A stretch of DNA of 64,000 nucleotides, taken from NCBI GenBank assembly GCA_002307035.1, contig DBTL01000137.1, positions 1 through 64,000 of the forward strand, given 5' to 3'. The position numbers and the translations under genes were made by a program. Source of the DNA: Bacteroides sp. UBA1317 (GTDB lineage: Bacteria; Bacteroidota; Bacteroidia; Bacteroidales; Bacteroidaceae). Positions 44,231 to 52,656 of the stretch are shown one piece after another. The notes under the pieces are model-generated. The model saw only the letters and a list, made by a program, of their open reading frames with translations, did not search any database and was not told where the DNA came from. How positions within the stretch are numbered: position 1 is the stretch's first letter; every line of letters starts with the position of its first letter.

Positions 44231-44270
44231 AAATAGATGCAAAAACGTCGTTTTTGCATCTATTTTTTTT
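44231..44270 (+). terminator. Intrinsic terminator after the FKBP pair
   Basis: Perfect 15-bp stem (44231-44245 with 44251-44265), 5-nt loop, followed by an uninterrupted T run to 44270. A textbook structure. Confidence 0.92.
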
Positions 44271-44353
44271 GTTAATTAGAATTCAAAACAAATAAATGTA
44301 TAGTAGAAAACCGTTTTTTCTATCTTTTACATATAAGAATAAAAATAAATATC

Positions 44354-44361
44354 TATATTTG
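44354..44361 (+). promoter_or_regulatory. -7 box (TATATTTG) for the Lrp-family gene
   Basis: Plus-strand TAnnTTTG 40 bases before ATG 44402. Confidence 0.5.
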
Positions 44362-44401
44362 CTTACTATTTGATAAGAACAGATATTAAAATTCATTTAT
44401 T

Positions 44402-44866
44402 ATGGAGAAAATAGACAACCTTGACAGGCAGATTCTGGAAATAATTTCTCAGAACGCCCGTATTCCTTTTAAAGATGTAGCTGCTGAATGTGGCGTTTCG
44501 AGGGCTGCCATTCACCAACGCGTACAAAGACTCATCGACTTGGGAGTAATTGTTGGCTCAGGCTATCATGTCAACCCTAAATCGCTTGGATACAGAACCT
44601 GCACCTATGTAGGTATCAAACTGGAAAAGGGCTCTATGTATAAAACTGTAGTAGCCGAACTACAAAAGATTCCCGAAATAGTTGAATGTCATTTCACGAC
44701 AGGTCCTTACACTATGTTAACCAAAGTTTATGCTTGTGACAATGAACACCTGATGGAGTTGCTGAATAGCAGAATGCAAGAAATTCCGGGCGTTACAGCT
44801 ACTGAAACACTCATTTCTTTAGAGCAAAGCATCAAAAAAGAAATTCCTATCCGCATAGATAAATAA
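44402..44866 (+). CDS. Lrp/AsnC-family transcriptional regulator
   Basis: DNA-binding regulator, typically responsive to amino acids. A winged HTH spans residues 4-60 (LDRQILEIISQNARIPFKDVAAECGVSRAAIHQRVQRL). A RAM/AsnC ligand-binding domain follows (about 70-150, VECHFTTGPYTMLTKVYACD). The length of 154 is typical. It is a single gene between two terminators, with its own promoter. Targets cannot be inferred; no amino-acid transport or synthesis gene is adjacent. Confidence 0.93.
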   Translation: MEKIDNLDRQILEIISQNARIPFKDVAAECGVSRAAIHQRVQRLIDLGVIVGSGYHVNPKSLGYRTCTYVGIKLEKGSMYKTVVAELQKIPEIVECHFTTGPYTMLTKVYACDNEHLMELLNSRMQEIPGVTATETLISLEQSIKKEIPIRIDK

Positions 44867-44870
44867 TCAT

Positions 44871-44908
44871 AGGTATCCACAAAACCCGAGACGTACCTCT
44901 ATTTTTTT
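44871..44908 (+). terminator. Weak terminator after the Lrp-family gene
   Basis: AGGTA (44871-44875) pairs with TACCT (44894-44898) across a long loop, followed by CTATTTTTTT. Short stem, so only moderately supported. Confidence 0.4.
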
Positions 44909-44940
44909 GAACTATAAGTAGGAACTTACTTCTCACTTCT

Positions 44941-44972
44941 CTTGCATATTTCGGCAAAATACATTAATTTTG
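44941..44972 (+). promoter_or_regulatory. Promoter of the tRNA gene, with both boxes
   Basis: CTTG (-33-like, 44941-44944), a 20-base spacer, then TAATTTTG (44965-44972). Spacing matches the Bacteroides sigma-ABfr consensus. The tRNA starts 30 bases after the -7 box. Confidence 0.65.
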
Positions 44973-45002
44973 CACCACAATTCAAGAGAATTGAAAAGAT
45001 GC

Positions 45003-45076
45003 GGGCTTTTAGCTCAGTTGGTTAGAGCAACAGACTCATAATCTGGAGGTCCTAGGTTCAAGCCCTAGATGGCCCA
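45003..45076 (+). tRNA. tRNA with anticodon CAT (elongator Met, or Ile2 if modified)
   Basis: A 74-nt cloverleaf. The acceptor stem GGGCTTT pairs with ATGGCCC (one T-T mismatch). The D-arm is GCTC...GAGC. The anticodon loop CTCATAA places CAT. The T-arm is CTAGG-TTCAAGC-CCTAG, with discriminator A at 45076. A CCA end is not fully encoded. It lacks the features of initiator tRNA. Elongator tRNA-Met and lysidine-modified tRNA-Ile share this anticodon and cannot be told apart by eye. Confidence 0.93.
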
Positions 45077-45086
45077 CCGCAATCTT

Positions 45087-45122
45087 AAAAAGCCGCTACG
45101 AAGCAAATCGTAACGGCTTTTT
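45087..45122 (+). terminator. Terminator after the tRNA
   Basis: Arms 45087-45101 and 45108-45122 pair over 15 bp with one mismatch, followed by TTTTTC. It is 10 bases after the tRNA end. Confidence 0.85.
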
Positions 45123-45292
45123 CATTTTCTTTCCTCACTCTCACTTCTAAAAAAGTGGAGACAACCTTCATTCTTGAGGAAATAGTTGCTACTTTTATCG
45201 GCATCAACGGCATCGAATGCATGCTTAGAAGTGCCTATGTTTTAAAGATACCTCAAAGGTGTGACCGTAAAATCTCTAAAAGGCCTTTTTAT

Positions 45293-46051
45293 ATGGAAGG
45301 AAGAAATCGTATTTTCTTATATATACTGACTGCGCTATTCATAGTAGCATCCCATAGAAGCACACCTCTAAAAGGAGCAGAGACTCTCAAAGTCGCTACA
45401 GCGAAGAGTACACAAAAGAGTGTGACTAAAGCAAAACAGAAGAAAAGCAAAACAGCTCTTTATTTTGAGTCTATAGGGTTGGTCAACATTGCCGAAGCAG
45501 ACAGCTCCATTGCCGTGCACCTGATGTATGCATCAGCCGACAACTTCACAGGACAAGTGCTTTATACAGATTTAAAGGAAGCTTACCTGCATCGAGATGC
45601 AGCAAAAGCCCTCCTCTCTGCCCAGCGAATTTTAAAAAGAATTCACCCCAAATACAGCCTCATCATCTATGATGCTGTAAGGCCAATGTCTGTTCAGCAA
45701 AAGATGTGGAATGCGGTTAAGGGTACTTCGCGCAACATCTATGTTTCTAATCCTGCTAACGGAGGAGGATTACACAATTATGGAGTGGCGGTAGACATCA
45801 GCATTATCGACTCTCTTGGCAATCCGTTGCCAATGGGTACAGAAGTAGATCATCTTGGCATTGAAGCGCACATTGCCAATGAAGCTCAACTAGTAGCTAC
45901 CGGAAAGATGACTCGAAAAGAACAAGAAAACCGTCGGCTACTGAGACTAGTAATGAAAAAGGCGGGCTTTCGCGTTCTGCCTACGGAATGGTGGCACTTC
46001 AACCTATGTAGCCGTAGTGTGGCTAAACAGAAGTACAAACTAATACAATAA
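45293..46051 (+). CDS. D-Ala-D-Ala dipeptidase-like protein (VanX/DdpX, peptidase M15D)
   Basis: Zinc dipeptidase cleaving D-Ala-D-Ala, probably in peptidoglycan turnover instead of vancomycin resistance (no vanHA or vanRS nearby). The start is set at MEGRNRIFLYILTALF, giving a signal-anchor, although the frame runs 46 codons further upstream. Zinc ligands lie in LHNYGVAVDISIID (His, Asp) and EWWHFN (His, with the preceding catalytic Glu). IYDAVRPMSVQQKMW is the family Arg segment. A Lys/Ser/Thr-rich linker (about residues 28-55) follows the anchor. It is followed by a methyltransferase gene 7 bases later. Confidence 0.88.
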   Translation: MEGRNRIFLYILTALFIVASHRSTPLKGAETLKVATAKSTQKSVTKAKQKKSKTALYFESIGLVNIAEADSSIAVHLMYASADNFTGQVLYTDLKEAYLHRDAAKALLSAQRILKRIHPKYSLIIYDAVRPMSVQQKMWNAVKGTSRNIYVSNPANGGGLHNYGVAVDISIIDSLGNPLPMGTEVDHLGIEAHIANEAQLVATGKMTRKEQENRRLLRLVMKKAGFRVLPTEWWHFNLCSRSVAKQKYKLIQ

Positions 46052-46058
46052 AATTAGG

Positions 46059-47237
46059 ATGAAGCTTAATAACGAGACACTTCAATTCATACAAGCGCAT
46101 CAACAGGAGAATGTACGTGCTTTGGCTCTACAAGCGGCACGTTTCCCTTTTGTGGATATGCCTCTGGCGCTTACTCAAATAGCAGGATTGCAGATTGCTG
46201 CTGAAAAGATTCCTACATGGCATGCTACAGAGGGTGTACTTTATCCGAAGCATCTTTCGCTGGAGCAGTGTTCTTCGGAAATGACTGCAAGATATAAAGC
46301 TTCACTCATACAAGGGGATACGTTGGCGGACTTGACCGGCGGATTTGGTGTCGATTGTGCCTTCTTATCAACTAAATTCACACAGACTACTTATGTGGAA
46401 CAGCAGGAAGAGCTCTGCCGGTTGGCCGCTCACAACTTCCAAATCCTAAAACTTCACCACATAAAGGTTGAGAACTGTGACGGGGTAGAGTATTTACACC
46501 AAATGCATCCGGTGGATTGTCTCTTTATTGATCCGGCACGACGGAATGAACAGGGAGGAAAGACGATTGCCATTGCCGACTGTATACCTGATGTAGCCGA
46601 GCTGCAAAAATTACTTCTGAGCAAAAGTCGGACGGTTATGGTGAAGCTTTCTCCTATGCTCGACCTTTCTTTGGCTTTACGTGACATGCCTTGCACAAAA
46701 GAGGTACATATTGTTTCGGTGAATAATGAATGCAAGGAACTGCTCTTAATCCTGAGTGAGAAATCGGGCCAACAAACGCCCATTCATTGCATAAACCTTA
46801 CTAACGAAACGAAACAGTCTTTTTGTTTCACCCGTGAACAAGAACAAGAAGCCGTTTGCACGTATGCCGACTCGCTTGAGACCTATCTATATGAGCCCAA
46901 TGCTTCTCTACTCAAAGCCGGTGCTTTCAAAAGTATCTCCTATATATATAAGGTAAAAAAACTCCATCCAAACAGTCATCTCTATACTTCCGAAAAACTA
47001 ATTGAAGACTTCCCCGGGCGTGCTTTCCGCATCACAGGTACGTGTTCCTTCAACAAGAATGAAATAAAGAAATCATTGGAAGGGGTAAAGAAAGCCAATA
47101 TCAGCGTACGTAACTTTCCGGCATCAGTGGCCGAGCTGCGAAAACGCACCAAGCTGGGAGATGGGGGAGAGGTCTATCTGTTTGCTACTACATTAAATAA
47201 TGAAAAGAAAATATTAGTGAAATGTATGAAAGAATAG
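46059..47237 (+). CDS. SAM-dependent methyltransferase with THUMP-like C-terminal domain
   Basis: Probable RNA-directed class I methyltransferase. The SAM site is LADLTGGFGVDCAFLS (about residues 88-103), with the acidic motif VENCDGVEYL and the catalytic-type DCLFIDPARRNEQGGK. The C-terminal third (FPGRAFRITGTCSFNKNEI to VRNFPASVAELRKRTKLGDGGEVYLFATT) resembles a THUMP-like domain. No signal peptide, so cytoplasmic. The substrate (probably rRNA or tRNA) is unknown. It lies 7 bases downstream of the VanX-like gene. Confidence 0.8.
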   Translation: MKLNNETLQFIQAHQQENVRALALQAARFPFVDMPLALTQIAGLQIAAEKIPTWHATEGVLYPKHLSLEQCSSEMTARYKASLIQGDTLADLTGGFGVDCAFLSTKFTQTTYVEQQEELCRLAAHNFQILKLHHIKVENCDGVEYLHQMHPVDCLFIDPARRNEQGGKTIAIADCIPDVAELQKLLLSKSRTVMVKLSPMLDLSLALRDMPCTKEVHIVSVNNECKELLLILSEKSGQQTPIHCINLTNETKQSFCFTREQEQEAVCTYADSLETYLYEPNASLLKAGAFKSISYIYKVKKLHPNSHLYTSEKLIEDFPGRAFRITGTCSFNKNEIKKSLEGVKKANISVRNFPASVAELRKRTKLGDGGEVYLFATTLNNEKKILVKCMKE

Positions 47238-47311
47238 TACAGTAACGCAATCGTATTATATTTGTCACATAACGTTAGCTTATTTGTAAAACCGTCGCAA
47301 CTCCAAGCGAC

Positions 47312-47319
47312 TACTTTTG
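47312..47319 (+). promoter_or_regulatory. -7 box (TACTTTTG) for the TonB receptor operon
   Basis: Plus-strand TAnnTTTG 28 bases before ATG 47348. A second match (TATATTTG) lies upstream at 47257-47264, so two starts are possible. Confidence 0.5.
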
Positions 47320-47347
47320 CTATAAATTATTAACGCACGATAAAAAT

Positions 47348-50131
47348 ATGAAACGAATAGTCAGACTAGTATCATTCATTCTCTTATTTTCGAGCATAAC
47401 CAACATCTCTTTTGCAGATGAAAAGGTAAATGTCAACGCTAACAAGCAGGGAACCGTTCGCGGTCGCATAGTAGATAGTTCAAAGCAATTTTTGCCGGGA
47501 GCGTCTATCTATATCGACAAACTACACACGGGAGTAACCAGTGACATTAATGGATTCTACACTTTTTCAAACTTAAATCCGGGCACATATACTATTAAGG
47601 TGAGCTATGTAGGATACGACCCCGTAATAATGAGCATCACTATCCCTGAAGGAAAAACTTTGGAAAAAGACGTGATACTTAATGAAGGCGTAGAACTACA
47701 GGAAGTGGTAGTGGGCGGCTCATTGCAAGGGCAAAACCGTGCCATCAACGTGCAAAAGAGTAATCTCGGCATCACAAATATTGTTTCAGCCGATCAAGTA
47801 GGAAGATTCCCGGACTCTAACATAGGTGATGCACTCAAACGTATATCAGGCATCAATGTACAATATGATCAGGGTGAAGCGCGTTTCGGACAAGTGCGCG
47901 GCACGTCAGCGGATCTAAGCTCTGTTACCATCAATGGTAATCGAATTCCTTCGGCTGAAGGCGACACGCGTAACGTTCAGTTAGACCTTATTCCGGCTGA
48001 CATGATACAAACCATCGAAGTAAACAAAGTGATTACCCCGGATATGGAAGCCGATGCCATTGGCGGTTCCATCAATCTGATAACCAAAAACTCACCCTAT
48101 AAACGTATCCTTACAGCAACTGCAGGTTCGGGTTGGAACTGGGTAAGCGATAAAGCACAGTTGAATTTGGGCTTTACTTACGGCGACAAATTCTTTAACG
48201 ATAAACTGGGCATCATTCTTTCAACTTCTTACCAAAACGCTCCTTCCGGATCGGACAATACCGAGTTCTTATGGGAGAAAACGGATGAAGGAGAATTGTA
48301 TCTTACAGACTATCAGATTCGACAATATTATGTAACGCGCGAACGCCAAAGTTACTCTGCTGCACTTAATTGGGACGCAAATGCCAACCACAAATTCTTC
48401 TTCAAAGGTATATTCAACAACCGTAACGACTGGGAAAATCGGTATCGAATAACACTGAAAGATTTGAATGAAGACGGAATTACCAACCAGGCAAGTGTGC
48501 GTATACAAACAAAAGCCGGCACACCGGATAACAAAAATGCGCGCTTAGAACGTCAACGCACCATGGACTTCACACTGGGCGGCGAGCATTTATTCGGCAA
48601 ATTAAGTATGGACTGGAATGCATCTTATGCTAAGGCAAGCGAAGAAAGACCCAACGAGCGATACATCGATTATGTACTTAAGAAACAGAAATTCACACCA
48701 GACTTGAGCGATGAACGCAAGCCTTTCTATACACCTCAAAGCGGTTATACCACAACGCTGAGCGACAAATTCAGTTTGAAAGAACTGACCGAAGAGCAAG
48801 AAGACATTCAAGAAAAAGATCTGAAATTCTCATTGAATTTCGAATTGCCTATGAGCAAAGGAAAATATAGTAACAAACTGAAATTCGGTGGAAAGATAGT
48901 CGATAAAAATAAGGATAAGGTGAAAGACTATTACGAATATACTCCGCTGGATGAAGACGGATTCAATAGTGCCAGTTTGAGTAACACAGTTGCCCAAAAC
49001 CGTGACGGATTTATGGCAGGAGATAAATATAAAGCAGGGAGCTTTATCAGCAAAGAATATGTAGGCGGGCTCGATCTGAACAACAGCAGTCTTTTCGAAA
49101 AAGAACAAAACCAAGAAGAAATAGCCGCAAGCTACGAAGCACAAGAAACAGTGACAGCAGGTTATTTCCGCTTCGACCAAAATATCGGAAAGAAATGGGC
49201 ACTCATGGCAGGACTTAGATTAGAAAACACCCGATTGGAATATACCGGTCGTGACTATGATGCCACCGAGGATGTCACAACCAAAACAGCCGAATCAAAA
49301 GATAGCTATCTGAATGTATTACCTTCATTGTTGATGAAATATAGTGCCGGCGAAGACCTCAAAATCCGTGCATCATTTACCAATACCATCTCACGTCCTA
49401 AATACTCTGCGTTGGTTCCTAATGTAAACATCAACGAGGATAACGAAATAACAATGGGTAATCCAAATCTAAAACCGACCATCTCTTACAATCTCGACCT
49501 AAGCGCCGATTACTACTTTAAGAGCATTGGTCTGGCTACCGCAGGCGTGTTCTACAAAAGAATAAACGACTTCATCGTAGACCAAACCCTGAACGACTAT
49601 GAGTATAACGGAACAACATACACCACGTTTTCTCAACCTAAGAATGCAGGAAATGCCAATCTACTAGGAGTAGAACTTGGTTTTCAACGCGACTTTGGCT
49701 TCATTGCCCCTGCTTTGAAGAGTTTCGGATTCTATGGTAACTATACCTATACATATACCCGCGTAAACGACTTCAACTTCGAGGGACGCGAGAATGAAAA
49801 AGGATTAAGACTACCGGGATCTCCCGAGCATACCGCCAATGCATCACTTTACTATGAGCGCAAAGGTCTTAACGTTCGCTTATCATACAATCATGCCTCT
49901 TCATTCATTGACGAAATGGGGACAGAGAAATTTTACGACCGCTACTATGATGCAGTCAACTACATGGACGTGAATGCAAGCTACACCTTTGCCAAACACT
50001 ACACCTTCTATGCTGAAGCGAACAATTTGCTTAACCAACCGTTACGTTACTATCAAGGAACAAAAGATCGCACCGCACAGGTAGAATATTACGGTATAAA
50101 AGTAAATGCCGGATTTAAAATTAACTTCTAA
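47348..50131 (+). CDS. TonB-dependent outer-membrane receptor, not of SusC type
   Basis: Outer-membrane importer. A signal peptide (to about SFADEK) is followed by a carboxypeptidase-regulatory-like domain (about 30-120, GTVRGRIVDSSKQFLPGASIYI). The plug carries LQEVVVGG, GRFPDSNIGDALKRISGINVQ and VRGTSADLSSVTINGNRIP. The barrel ends in the aromatic residue of GFKINF. It has no SusD partner. Its only partner is a secreted phosphoesterase 13 bases downstream, so the substrate may be released from a phosphorylated compound. The 927-residue length and FPDSNI signature are typical of receptors outside the SusC group. Confidence 0.92.
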   Translation: MKRIVRLVSFILLFSSITNISFADEKVNVNANKQGTVRGRIVDSSKQFLPGASIYIDKLHTGVTSDINGFYTFSNLNPGTYTIKVSYVGYDPVIMSITIPEGKTLEKDVILNEGVELQEVVVGGSLQGQNRAINVQKSNLGITNIVSADQVGRFPDSNIGDALKRISGINVQYDQGEARFGQVRGTSADLSSVTINGNRIPSAEGDTRNVQLDLIPADMIQTIEVNKVITPDMEADAIGGSINLITKNSPYKRILTATAGSGWNWVSDKAQLNLGFTYGDKFFNDKLGIILSTSYQNAPSGSDNTEFLWEKTDEGELYLTDYQIRQYYVTRERQSYSAALNWDANANHKFFFKGIFNNRNDWENRYRITLKDLNEDGITNQASVRIQTKAGTPDNKNARLERQRTMDFTLGGEHLFGKLSMDWNASYAKASEERPNERYIDYVLKKQKFTPDLSDERKPFYTPQSGYTTTLSDKFSLKELTEEQEDIQEKDLKFSLNFELPMSKGKYSNKLKFGGKIVDKNKDKVKDYYEYTPLDEDGFNSASLSNTVAQNRDGFMAGDKYKAGSFISKEYVGGLDLNNSSLFEKEQNQEEIAASYEAQETVTAGYFRFDQNIGKKWALMAGLRLENTRLEYTGRDYDATEDVTTKTAESKDSYLNVLPSLLMKYSAGEDLKIRASFTNTISRPKYSALVPNVNINEDNEITMGNPNLKPTISYNLDLSADYYFKSIGLATAGVFYKRINDFIVDQTLNDYEYNGTTYTTFSQPKNAGNANLLGVELGFQRDFGFIAPALKSFGFYGNYTYTYTRVNDFNFEGRENEKGLRLPGSPEHTANASLYYERKGLNVRLSYNHASSFIDEMGTEKFYDRYYDAVNYMDVNASYTFAKHYTFYAEANNLLNQPLRYYQGTKDRTAQVEYYGIKVNAGFKINF

Positions 50132-50144
50132 ATAAAAGGAAAAT

Positions 50145-51077
50145 ATGAAGCAAAGAAGTCTCATCTTATTTCTTCTGGTTCTGGTATTTACCACAGCCAA
50201 AGCTCAAATAAGCGACTATTCGATATTCAATGATAAATTTAATTTCTATATAGCTAACGACCTGGGGCGCAACGGGTATTACGATCAAAAGCCCATAGCC
50301 GAACTGATGGGAACCATGGGCGAAGAAGTAGGTCCCGAGTTCGTGTTAGCAACAGGAGATATTCACCACTTTGAGGGAGTACGCAGTGTAAATGATCCAT
50401 TATGGATGACCAACTACGAACTCATCTACAGCCATCCCGAATTGATGATAAACTGGTACCCTATTCTGGGTAATCATGAATACCGGGGAAATACGCAAGC
50501 GGTACTCGATTACAGCAAAGTTAGCCGCCGTTGGAACATGCCTGCCCGATACTACACGAAAGCCTTCAGCGAAGAAGGAACTACCGTGCGCATTGTATGG
50601 ATAGATACCGCCCCGTTGATAGACAAATACCGCAACGAAAGCGAAACCTATCCTGACGCTTGCAAACAAGACATGAAGAAACAATTGGCATGGATTGATT
50701 CTGTGTTGACAGTGGCCAAAGAAGACTGGATAATTGTTGCCGGACATCATCCCATCTATGCCCAAACAGCCAAAGATAGCTCGGAAAGAGCAGATATGCA
50801 AGCACGTCTTGATCCCATCTTACGCAAGCATAAAGTAGACATGTATGTTTGCGGTCATATCCATAATTTCCAACACATCCGGATGAAAGGAAGTTCCATA
50901 GACTATGTAGTAAACTCTGCCGGCTCACTGGCTCGCAAAGTAACTCCGATAGAAGGAACACTCTTTTGTAGCCCCGAACCCGGATTTTCTATCTGCTCAG
51001 CAAGTAAAACAGAGCTTGATTTGCGTATGATTGATAAGAAAGGAAACATACTTTATACCGTTACAAGAAAAAAATAA
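50145..51077 (+). CDS. Secreted metallophosphoesterase (purple acid phosphatase-like)
   Basis: Probably releases phosphate from an organic phosphate outside the cytoplasm. A signal peptide (to about AKAQI) precedes a calcineurin-like fold. Metal-binding blocks are ANDLGRNG (an N-terminal variant), ATGDIHH, LGNHEYRG, AGHHPIYA and CGHIHNFQH. The RYYTKAF and WIDTAP segments resemble tartrate-resistant acid phosphatases. The length of 310 fits. It is in one operon with the TonB receptor and ends at a strong terminator. The exact substrate is unknown. Confidence 0.87.
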   Translation: MKQRSLILFLLVLVFTTAKAQISDYSIFNDKFNFYIANDLGRNGYYDQKPIAELMGTMGEEVGPEFVLATGDIHHFEGVRSVNDPLWMTNYELIYSHPELMINWYPILGNHEYRGNTQAVLDYSKVSRRWNMPARYYTKAFSEEGTTVRIVWIDTAPLIDKYRNESETYPDACKQDMKKQLAWIDSVLTVAKEDWIIVAGHHPIYAQTAKDSSERADMQARLDPILRKHKVDMYVCGHIHNFQHIRMKGSSIDYVVNSAGSLARKVTPIEGTLFCSPEPGFSICSASKTELDLRMIDKKGNILYTVTRKK

Positions 51078-51107
51078 ATTCTACTCTTAAAATAACTCAC
51101 GACACAT

Positions 51108-51143
51108 AGGGCACACTTTCGCGATGAAAGCAGTGCCCTTTTT
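51108..51143 (+). terminator. Intrinsic terminator after the phosphoesterase
   Basis: AGGGCAC (51108-51114) pairs with GTGCCCT (51133-51139), with an inner CTTTC-GAAAG helix, then TTTTT. It is 31 bases after the stop codon. Confidence 0.85.
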
Positions 51144-51239
51144 CCATTATAATAATAGCAGGAGATGGCTGCATTCTTGTGACGTTTGGCAATGGATGCA
51201 TCAAGATATCAATTGTTATAAGCAATAAAACATATATAG

Positions 51240-51299
51240 AACATCCCCATGTTGTATGCAACAACATCCCCATGTCGAATATTATAACATGGGGATGTT
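51240..51299. repeat. Direct-direct-inverted copies of the AACATCCCCATGTT repeat (locus B)
   Basis: Direct copies at 51240-51253 and 51263-51275, and an inverted copy at 51287-51299. The last two form a perfect 13-bp stem with an 11-nt loop. A proper terminator already sits upstream, so this copy is not needed to end the phosphoesterase transcript. Confidence 0.7.
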
Positions 51300-51587
51300 T
51301 TCGTATCTTAATAGCTACTTTTTATAGCTAAAGGAACTGTTTTCTAAAGAATGAAGAAGAATATAGTAATCTATGGAGCAAATTACATCGGAAGCATGCG
51401 CCATTGGCAACTACTCTTCACGAGATAAAGAACCGTATTAATATCTTACGAAGAAAATATTTTATCTTACGCTATTTGTTATATAAAATATTTTATATAT
51501 ATTGCCGCCGTTAACCTGCAATACACCTTAAAAATGATGCAACTGGATATGTCGATATTATATACAAAAGCTAGGTACATAACTTAC

Positions 51588-51734
51588 ATGAAGAGATCTA
51601 TTATATTGGTGATTGCAATTTTTATATCTATCTGCCAACAAGCTCATAGCAATAGATATGATAATAGTTTCACAAAAGTGGAAAATATAGTACATACATT
51701 GCCGAACTTTTTTTGCAATGAATATTTCTTTTAG
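51588..51734 (+). CDS. Small exported peptide or remnant of a secreted protein (uncertain)
   Basis: A 48-residue product starting MKRSIILVIAIFISICQQAHS, which looks like a signal peptide, followed by only about 27 residues with no family that I recognise. It could be a truncated start of a longer gene now lost, or a small secreted peptide. No promoter was assigned. Confidence 0.25.
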   Translation: MKRSIILVIAIFISICQQAHSNRYDNSFTKVENIVHTLPNFFCNEYFF

Positions 51735-51789
51735 TGTTCTGGCTCCTCAAAAGACAAACGATAATATCTCCGACAATTATTACTTTTTT

Positions 51790-52554
51790 TTATCGGATGG
51801 TAAAACCTCCGTCAACATTTAAAATCTGACCTGTTATCCAATTGGCCTGATCAGATAGTAGAAAAAACACAGCATTGGCAATCTCATCCGGTTTACCCAA
51901 ACGAGCAATTGGATAACTATTTTTTATTTCCTTTTCAAACTCATCTAATGCGTCATCCGATAGTGAAGATTTCCAATTTATAAAAGTTTCTGTTTGAGTT
52001 GACCCCGGAGCAACAGCATTGATACGAATACCGTCTGCACTAAGTTCATTTGCTAAAGCTTTTATCATAGATACCATCGCTCCTCTACTTGCAGAATACA
52101 AAGAAGAATGTCTTCCCTTAATCATTTTATGCGCCCAGTAAGTAGAGATGTTTACGATGGAGCCTTTACTTCTTTTTAACAAAGGAACAAAAGCCTGTAT
52201 TAATAAGAATGGCACTTTGACATTGAAATCAAACAGAGCATCAAAATCTTCAGGCTTATAGTTCTCAATCGAAGCAAATCTAGCCAGTCCTGCATTATTG
52301 ACAAAAAAGTCCAATCTATCGGTGGATGCCAATACTCTTTTTATTATATCTGGGATATTTATATCATCCGAAAGATTTCCATCTATTTTGGTCACTTCGA
52401 CATCATAAATTGAAAGCCTTATGGCTGCCAAGTCAAGACTTTCATAGCTTGAAGAAATGATGATGATATTAATTCCCTGCTGTGCAAACTTCTCAGCTAT
52501 TGCGAAACCAATACCAGAGGTCCCTCCTGTGATTAAAGCTACCTTTTTACCCAT
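51790..52554 (-). CDS. Short-chain dehydrogenase/reductase (SDR) with atypical YxxxR active site
   Basis: NAD(P)-dependent oxidoreductase of unknown substrate. The cofactor loop is TGGTSGIGFAIAE, with NNAG further on. The catalytic segment reads SIVNISTYWAHKM then LYSASRG, so the usual YxxxK is YxxxR. The C-terminal NVDGGFTI is a classical SDR ending. The length of 254 is normal. It is divergent from an AraC-type regulator across a spacer with overlapping promoters, which suggests that regulator controls it. The Arg substitution makes normal catalysis uncertain. Confidence 0.88.
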   Translation of the reverse strand: MGKKVALITGGTSGIGFAIAEKFAQQGINIIIISSSYESLDLAAIRLSIYDVEVTKIDGNLSDDINIPDIIKRVLASTDRLDFFVNNAGLARFASIENYKPEDFDALFDFNVKVPFLLIQAFVPLLKRSKGSIVNISTYWAHKMIKGRHSSLYSASRGAMVSMIKALANELSADGIRINAVAPGSTQTETFINWKSSLSDDALDEFEKEIKNSYPIARLGKPDEIANAVFFLLSDQANWITGQILNVDGGFTIR

Positions 52555-52572
52555 TGCGTATTTAATTTATAT

Positions 52573-52580
52573 TATATTTG
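52573..52580 (+). promoter_or_regulatory. -7 box (TATATTTG) for the AraC-type gene
   Basis: Plus-strand TAnnTTTG, 76 bases before ATG 52657. Only five bases separate it from the opposing SDR box, so the two promoters overlap. Confidence 0.45.
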
Positions 52581-52585
52581 TCAGG

Positions 52586-52593
52586 CAAAGTTA
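52586..52593 (-). promoter_or_regulatory. -7 box (TAACTTTG) for the SDR gene
   Basis: Minus-strand TAnnTTTG, 31 bases before ATG 52554. It overlaps the promoter of the divergent regulator. Confidence 0.45.
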
Positions 52594-52656
52594 TAGGAAA
52601 ATAATTTGTGCAATTAATCTGATCATCTTTTTAAACTGTTCAAACGTCTAATTTTT

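Larger units (their letters stand above)
51144..51789. other. Long spacer between the phosphoesterase and SDR genes
   Basis: It holds the repeat at 51240-51299 and one small open frame with a signal-like N-terminus (51588-51734). Otherwise no gene is seen in this AT-rich stretch. Confidence 0.5.

Noticed and set aside
45293..46051. Vancomycin-resistance gene (vanX) as part of a resistance cluster
   Set aside because: No vanH, vanA-type ligase or vanRS regulators are near; a peptidoglycan-turnover dipeptidase is more likely.
47257..47300. PHO-box-like sequence upstream of the TonB receptor
   Set aside because: Only a loose similarity to TGTCA half-sites was seen, and the Bacteroides phosphate regulator site is not known to me well enough to call it.
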